64,000 bases of DNA from Panicum virgatum (taxonomy: Eukaryota > Streptophyta > Magnoliopsida > Poales > Poaceae). The stretch is from assembly GCF_016808335.1 (NCBI RefSeq), contig NC_053142.1, forward strand, positions 49,533,992 to 49,597,991, read 5' to 3'. This document shows positions 57,609 through 64,000 of the stretch, piece after piece; the stretch's first letter is position 1, and the number at the start of each line of letters is the position of its first letter. Both the position numbers and the translations under genes were made by a program. Under the pieces are notes generated by a model. That model did no database searches and had not been told where the DNA came from. It was given only the letters and a program-made list of their open reading frames with translations.

Positions 57609-60536
57609 AACTGAAAGGCTCGTCAGAGACACCCATGTTCCATGTTCGTTGGATCGCAAGATCATTTACCGATTCGTATTACTGTGCTTTTTGGTTGGGA
57701 AATTTTGGCATTCACCTTCGGTTGGGAAAGGAATTTAAAAAAAAAAGAGAGAGAAATGGTCCCTGTAGACTGCTGCTGCAGTAAATAATCCCTGGAATAT
57801 GTCTCCCTGCATTTAACCAAATATTTATGGCTGGCATAATGGATGTCGTAGGTTTAAAAAAATCTTCAACGATTACATGCTGCCGCCTCGTCCCATGATT
57901 TTGCTTGATCTGGATTTCACGTGCTGATGGAGCCAGCGAAGAAGCTGATGGTTCCTTGTTTTTCCATGAAGGATTCCGCTTGCATTCAGACTGAAACTCG
58001 TTTGAGATCTCTAAACAAGCAAGGCACGGCGGCGGCGGCCGCCTCGGCGCTGTGCGAGTTTTCCGGGGTGGCCTTGGACGGTCCCCAAGGCCACCATGCT
58101 TCCGTTGGCTCGTTGCACCTGCACTTGTGTTCTTGTCGGCGACAGGCGCGGCGGTGCCGCGCGGAACCGGCACGCAACGCAACTCCTCGGCGGCTGGGCG
58201 CCATCGCTGTCCTCTTCCGTTAGTTGTGGCCACACACGGCGCCGCGGCCGCGCCGGTGCCATCTGATGGGTACCCCCCGGCCCCCGACGCCGCACAACTG
58301 GACGGAGCACGTCCGCCTCGGTGTCACGGCGCGACGGCCAGGTTCGGAGTTCGGTCGCTGTATTCTCACCGGCAGGGTACCGTCCCGTCTCATCTCTCCG
58401 CGAAGTTTTCTTGATTTTTCAAGCTTGTGCCACTTTTTGATGGAGCCGCAGGTTTCTGAAGCCTTCATCGATCAGTTCTTCTTTTCTGAAGATCCGGCGT
58501 GTTTGCACGCAGATCTCTGAAACGGTTGTGTTACTGAAGTTCATCATCGCTTGGCTAGTTGAATGTATGGGCTTTGGTCTTTTACGGACTGGGCTTTGGT
58601 TCCTGAAACAGGCCCAATTCTGCGGGCAGCCGCCCCGAAATCCGTGGGAGCAGCAGCAACCAAGCCGGCGGGCGGGCGGCGGCGGATCTTGTGTGCGGCT
58701 GACGGTGCGTGCGCCCGAAATGAGGTTGACGGAAGACGGGAATTGCTTTGGTTGACACGACGACTTGCTGGTTCCGTGGGTGGCGTGCTGGGTGTGATCG
58801 GGAGGCTGCCAAAGTGGCCGGAAAGGGGAGCCGGTGGCCACAAGCGGCAGCTGCGAGTCGCCTTCCGGCAACTCTTTCCCTTTTCATTCGCGCAAGTGCA
58901 GAGGCTGGTCGTCGTCTCCCGTATGGAACTGGAAGGGGGAGCTGGGTCTGGGCGGCTATGGAATAAAGAAATCTGGAAGGCGAACGTATCCAAAAGGAGA
59001 TTTCATACTTGAGTAGGATTAGAAAATTTAATCAAACAAAATGAAATTTGTGCTGAAATCAATCTTATTATACAAACGGCTCCATGCTTGCAGGTTGTAG
59101 TATTGTAGGACTTGCAAGGGCTAGTGGCAGAGGGCGGGGGCCGGCGGTCCTCCCCGAGCGTGCGGGACCTAAGAAGAAGCGGCAGTTCACTGTCCCTCCC
59201 GACACTTACCTATGAGAAGCAGCAGAGCCGTGGGGGACACACGCGAGGCAGCTGCGGCAGGTCAATGAAAACCGCCTCGCTGTCCTCTCTGCTCCTCCGG
59301 TCCATATTTGCATTACTCCCCGGCATGTGCCGCTCTGATCGATCGGTTGCGCTAGCCTAGCCTTCCTTGGATCGTGCGTCCCGGGACTCCAGCCAGGCCC
59401 ATGAAATGAAAGCCAGAGCCACGCCACGCACGACGGCAGTTCTGTTCAGATCCGAGCCCTCTCCCTCCAAGGGCGCGGGCGCACGGCCCGCCGCCGCAGC
59501 ATCGAGCTCCGGGTGGCGGTGGCGGCGTCATTGAGCTAACAAGAAGCTGGTGGTACTTGTCATGCGCGACGCGACGGTGAGGGAGGCTTCCGTTTCGTCG
59601 CCTTCCCTTTCTTTCCATCCAACGCATACGGTGGCCTAACACCCACCCAACCCAACCCCACCCCACCCCAACCCCGGCGACGCGACGCGACGCCATCGTC
59701 AGACGCACCCCATGCATGATGGATGCAACGCGGCGGGCATCGTTAGCGCCGGCCGGCACTGTCGCTCGCCGCGCCCTAATCCTCCACTACCGGACCACTA
59801 CCAACCCGCTCGCTGTCACGGTTAACGATCACTAGCTAGTAACCGTTGGCACGCGCGGCCGGCCGGTCCATGGTTGCTGTGCCCATCGTCGGCGCCGGCC
59901 GGCCGGCCGGAGCACGCGAAGAAGCAAGCGAGTGCGGCGGGTTGGCGGCCTGACCTGACCTAACGCGGATTTGCGCACCAGCCGACAACTAATCACCCGG
60001 ATAAACAAAGCAAAGAGGCGGAGCTGACGAGCGAACAACTGGATCATGCCAAGCGGTAATAAAAAGAGGATTAAGAAAAGCGAGGGAGGCCCGGCCCGAT
60101 CCCGGCTTGATTAATCTTTCTTTAATTAATCGGCGTAGTGGAGTGCTAATGAATCGCGGCAACTGCTTATCTACTTGGAAACACAAGAGAGAAGTAGAGA
60201 AGAGATGCAGATGCTCCGGGAGAGAGACGATGGATGATGACTTGTTTTTGTTATCACTGTTTACAGCTGTCCTTTCTGACGTTCGATCGGAAAGACCGCC
60301 ACTTGTGGCCGGCCGCCTCCGTCTCCGCCCACGCCGCCCAACCAGCTGCACACCTCGTGCTTATCCACAACGTACCGATCGAAAACCCTTCCGCCCCGCC
60401 GGCGCCACCGACCGCCGCCGCGGAGGACAATTGATGATGGCGTCGCGGGGCGGGAGTGGAGGAGGGATGGACAGCGCCGTCGTTGACGTTGAGTCGAGTC
60501 GAGTCGAGTCTCGCGCCTGCCTGCCTGCCTGCTGCT
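57609..60536. other. 3' UTR of the RING-H2 gene and intergenic DNA
   Basis: No supported gene. GC-rich open frames at 58000-59000 lack domains and consistent frame use. A G/T-C rich tract lies at about 59640-59680 (CCCAACCC repeats). Confidence 0.45.
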
Positions 60537-61262
60537 TCACTCGGCGTCGGAGCTATCGGGGCTGGGCGCCCGGTTGAGATCCGGGTTCTTGGCGCGCCCG
60601 CTCCAGGCCGCGCGCTGCTGCTTCTGCTCCTGCTGGCGCTGCTCTTCCTCGGCGTGCAGCTGCAGCTGCGGGAGGCCGTGGTGGCCATGGTGATGGTGGT
60701 GGTGGTGCCTCTGCCGCTCGCGGTGGTGCGGCGGCGCGACCATCATGCCGGTCTGCAGCGCGTCCACGCGCGACCCCACCTCGATGGCCTTCTTCCGGAT
60801 CGACGCCGCGGACAGCGTGCCGCCGTCGGGCTCGCCGCCGCGCGCGGGCTCCCCGCCGCCCTCCACGAGCCCCAGCGCGGGGATCTCGTCGGGGAAGTTG
60901 AGCCGCGCCGACCGCCCGCGCAGGTAGAACACGGCCGTGTCGTAGGCGCGCGCCGCCGCGACGGGCGTGGCGTAGGAGCCCAGCCAGATGCGCGTGCGCT
61001 TGTGCGGCTCCCGGATCTCCGCCACCCACTTGCCCCACTTGCGCATGCGCACGCCGCGGTACTGCCGCCGCGGCTGCATCTGCTGGAGCGGCGCCGGCGC
61101 CTGCGTGCCGGCCGCCATCGCCGCAGCCGCCGCCGCCGCCTGCTCCTCCATCTTCACCGCGGCCGCCGCCAGCGGGGCCATGGCTGCCGCTGCTGCTGCC
61201 GCCGCGGCAGCCGCTGGCGACGCCGCCGACTCCTCGCTGGAAGAGCGGTACGCGCCCTGCAT
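60537..61262 (-). CDS. AP2/ERF transcription factor, DREB A-5 subgroup with EAR motif (DEAR-like, 241 aa)
   Basis: Single-exon gene from ATG at 61262 to TGA at 60537-60539. Nuclear DNA-binding protein for DRE/CRT-type sites. The N-terminus has long alanine runs. One AP2 domain covers about residues 67-125: [60 protein letters not shown]. Val and Glu at the domain positions that separate DREB from ERF (WVAEIREP) make it DREB type. After it come a His-run ([14 protein letters not shown]), Gln-rich stretches and a C-terminal DLNRAP, an EAR repression motif of the DLNxxP form, ending [13 protein letters not shown]-5 proteins with EAR (DEAR) repress stress and defence genes (family knowledge). The predicted leader contains a GA repeat. 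Exact member not decided. Confidence 0.9.
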   Translation of the reverse strand: MQGAYRSSSEESAASPAAAAAAAAAAAMAPLAAAAVKMEEQAAAAAAAMAAGTQAPAPLQQMQPRRQYRGVRMRKWGKWVAEIREPHKRTRIWLGSYATPVAAARAYDTAVFYLRGRSARLNFPDEIPALGLVEGGGEPARGGEPDGGTLSAASIRKKAIEVGSRVDALQTGMMVAPPHHRERQRHHHHHHHGHHGLPQLQLHAEEEQRQQEQKQQRAAWSGRAKNPDLNRAPSPDSSDAE

Positions 61263-61322
61263 GAGCGAACAAGCTAGCTCGCCGCCTCTGGTAGCTGCTG
61301 CCGCCGCCGCCCTCTCTCCTCG

Positions 61323-61339
61323 CTCTCTCTCTCTCTCTC
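61323..61339 (-). repeat. (CT)n / (GA)n repeat in the DEAR-like gene leader
   Basis: Perfect CT dinucleotide run on +, so GA on the gene strand, about 60-75 bases before the start codon. GA runs in plant leaders can bind GAGA-type factors (BPC); a role here is not shown. Confidence 0.6.
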
Positions 61340-63627
61340 CTGGTGGCTGGGCTGGGCTGTGTTGCAGCAGCAGCAGCAGTGGTATGGTATCGGCAGGCAG
61401 CTGCTTTTGGCGCTGGCTGCTCTGCCCTCTCGGGAGGGCTATCTATTTGCTGGGTGGTATTTGTATTGGGATTTTGTGGGTGGAGGGGGGTATCATTAGA
61501 GTTTGGTTGGGACGGCGTCGACGGCAGCAGAGCACTGTACTGTGGTGTTTGGAAGGAAGGGAGCCTCATCCACCGGCACAGCCACGAAATTGTTAGGTCC
61601 ACCGGCTAACTTGCATCCGGACGTCGGACAGGTCGGAGCGTACGCCATGCTACCCGGAATGGGCGACAACTGTGCAAACAATTTTTGTGCCGTGCTATAT
61701 ACTAGCTGGTGTGTTAGCCAAATAATTCACATTATAGGCTACCGTTGCGTAGGTATTATCAAAATCATTGCTTCATTATGCTCTCCCTCTTTCATTTCTT
61801 TTGTTTTGTTTCCTCGAAAAACTTTCAAGAGCAACAACGATTTCACTTCTGAGCTTATATATACACTCGCGGTTGTCTTCTACCAATATTTTTGTTGCCA
61901 CGTATTAATCGAATAAGTCGACACAGATAATGAATCTGTCATTCCTTAGTGCTTGCCGCTGACCTATAATGCGCCCTAGTTTTTTTTTAGCGAAACATGA
62001 TATGCCCTAGCCTAAACGCCTAGTTAAGATTTGTTTTGTACCTGAAAGTAATGTGAATCTTGGATATGTACTTTTGGTTGGATTGTAAAAAAGGCGAGTC
62101 AGGAAGTTATTTCTCCCCATTTTGGATATTTTAATTATCTATATAACATCATTTACAAATTGAATATTAATTGCGAAAATGAGAATTATTTCAAAAGCAC
62201 GGCCGGGGGCATGCCTTTATATACGATAAATAGGTCTCACATTTCAAGTCCCTTTCGGATCGTAGAAAACTCGCAGCAATTTTTCACAAAAATCAATCGC
62301 ACGAGAGCACAGAGAAGAGCCTTACGTTTCCACACACGCTTTAAGTGCATCATCATTGGAGTATGCAAATGATACAACAATTGTATGGAGTCAAGATAAT
62401 GCCCGCCGAGGACCGAAAAAAAAATCCGTGGATCAAGAGCATCTTGTTGTCGCAATCCACCCTTTCCTTTCTTCATCACCAACCCTCGTGCACACCTGTC
62501 GCCCCATGGTAACTCGGTTGACCTCTCGCAAGACCTGCTGGCCGCCGCCCACCGGCAACCTGTAAAACACTAAAACTGAATTCACCTAGCAGACTGACCA
62601 ACGTTTGCATTGGTGTAGGAAGAGCGAAGGAATCTCCGGGCCTCTGTGCGATATCTTGATCCCCGGCTTGTTTGGTGGAGACTAGAGACAATGTATCCGG
62701 AACCGTGATCGAGTTCATACTAGTACCCTTGAAAACCTGATGTTTCTTTCTTTGCCAGTGTGAAACTTTCTTTAGTTGGAAGCTAGTATGCAGGCAGCCA
62801 ATACTTTTTTCTGCGATAATAGATAGCAACATGACAGCGGCGATAAATGGCTTCTTTTAGGTGGACTGGGCATGCCGCCGCCGGCCCGCCGCTCGCGTGC
62901 ATAATTGCTTGCTGGCCAGGGGAACACTAGCTGGCCGGCTTTCCCTACCCTGCCCTAGAATCCAAAACCCAAATAATCATGCAAATCTAAACGTACCGAA
63001 CCTGCCCGTCGAGACGTCAACCCTGGAGACGCCAAGGCCGCGCAGCTCCAGGACGCCGTGGCCCGCGCGCGCAGATTCGAGCTTGGCGCCAGAGCCAGCC
63101 GGCCGGTGCTACTGTGCAACGCAAGCACCAATCAGGCCCGCCGGCCAGTGCGGCCGCAAGCAAGCAAGCAAGCACGGCTCGGGCTCGTCGTCGGCAGGTG
63201 CCCGTACACGTACGCGCGCTGCTAGTAGCGTCGTCCGTGGATGCGGGGGCGCGCGCGCGGACACCGGGGCAGTTGGCTCCAGCCTTGTTGGCGCAGGCAG
63301 CCATCAAGCGGCGGAACAGGACCGAACAGGGACGGGCGGCCCGACGTGTCGCGCGCGCCGTTGCGCCGCACGCGGCCGGCCGGGAGGCATGGGCGGAGGA
63401 TCGAAAAGGGCGAGGAGGGTGGGGGGCCGTGCTGGTGGACCACGCGCACGAGGCTCGAGCTCGATAAGTGGACAGTAACGTTGTACACTCCTACTACGAG
63501 CTGCACTGCAGCAGCCTAGGCAGCTGAGCTAGGTCCTGCTTGATCGATCTCGATTGCGCGAGCTAGCTTAGCTATACTCCACCCCAGTGCGCGGCATCGG
63601 CCCGGCTGATCGTCGTGGCAATAGTTA
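61340..63627. other. Promoter of the DEAR-like gene and intergenic DNA
   Basis: The first kilobase is presumably the upstream region of the minus-strand gene. No further gene, RNA or element was recognised. Confidence 0.4.
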
Positions 63628-63952
63628 GGGTCTGTTTTTCATTTTGCAAAAAAAATTTGCAAAGGAATCTTGGTCATTTGAAGTACTAAATGAAGTTTAT
63701 TTACAAAAAAATATATAAATGGGTTGTAAATTGCGAGACGAATCTAATTATGCTAATTAATCCATATTTAATCAATAATTAGCGGATGATTAAGTAGGCT
63801 CATTAGATTCGCCTCGCGATTTACAGCCCATCCATACAAAAAGTTTTATAAATAGACTTCATTTAGTGCTTCAAATTAGGAAGATTCTATTGTAAAATAA
63901 TGCGTTTACAGCGTTTTTGCGTTTACATGTAAAGAACTAAACAACGCCTTAG
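63628..63952. mobile_element. MITE-like element with inverted core (copy 3)
   Basis: Best preserved of the three. TTGCGAGACGAATCTAATTA near 63731 pairs with ATTAGATTCGCCTCGCGA near 63803. The outer parts are also inverted: TTTGAAGTACTAAATGAAGT near 63677 with ACTTCATTTAGTGCTTCAAA near 63857. Non-coding; outer ends approximate. Confidence 0.75.
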
Positions 63953-64000
63953 TTGCAGCCTCCAACAAAGCACCTCTGCTGTTCAGGTAGTAGAAAAAGT

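Noticed and set aside
57712..58414. Open frames after the RING-H2 gene
   Set aside because: They lie in the probable 3' region with mixed frames on both strands and no domain.
62340..62400. YANDTTIVW-like translation resembling the YADD box of a LINE reverse transcriptase
   Set aside because: Only a few residues match and no other RT blocks are seen in any frame nearby; taken as chance.

Overview
The window looks like nuclear DNA of a grass, most likely of the panicoid group. Four plant genes with GT-AG introns and clear grass-type families sit between, and partly inside, dense layers of transposable elements. The elements are of kinds common in grass genomes: Ty3/gypsy chromovirus, SIRE-type copia LTR, Mutator-like, hAT and small inverted-repeat elements. 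No bacterial features, rRNA, tRNA or CRISPR were seen. The species call is an inference from element content and codon bias.

Layout. 1-3326 (-): 5' two-thirds of a BRIZ-type BRAP2/RING/ZnF-UBP ubiquitin ligase gene, cut by the window edge. 3868-16136: a GC-rich DNA element with terminal inverted repeats. It is split by an 11-kb Tekay/Del-type gypsy retrotransposon (4447-15491, TSD CGCGG) that has lost its protease and most of its reverse transcriptase. 16376-16712: an inverted-repeat MITE. 17339-18085 (+): a small single-pass membrane protein of unknown function. 19754-24595 (+): an 11-exon EME1 gene, partner of the MUS81 structure-specific endonuclease. 25480-27130: AT-rich diverged tandem repeats. 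27273-27797: a hAT-type element with an exact 8-bp TSD. 30783-31550: a nearly perfect 382-bp tandem duplication. 32323-46738: a 14.4-kb Mutator-like element carrying four decayed genes: a C-rich/GRF-like gene on +, then a GRF zinc finger gene, a plant mobile domain gene and a MURA transposase on -. This element has been hit by a solo copia LTR (36060-37670) and by a remarkable 2.2-kb palindromic element made of two LTRs in opposite orientation (41961-44180, TSD TTGAA). 48530-48865 and 63628-63952: two more MITEs related to the first. 53338-57608 (+): a RING-H2 ubiquitin ligase of the MBR/HIP1/RHG1A group, with a leader intron and a short uORF. 60537-61262 (-): an intronless DREB A-5 (DEAR-like) transcription factor with a C-terminal EAR motif.

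The host genes are not an operon. They cover ubiquitin signalling (two RING ligases), DNA repair (EME1) and stress transcription (DEAR-like factor), plus an unknown membrane protein. Coordinates of exons were read by eye from splice signals and frame continuity. Element boundaries marked with a TSD are exact; others are approximate. The most unusual object is the inverted-LTR palindrome at 41961-44180. The second is the multi-gene Mutator-like element around it, with exact 27-bp palindromes in its terminal repeats.
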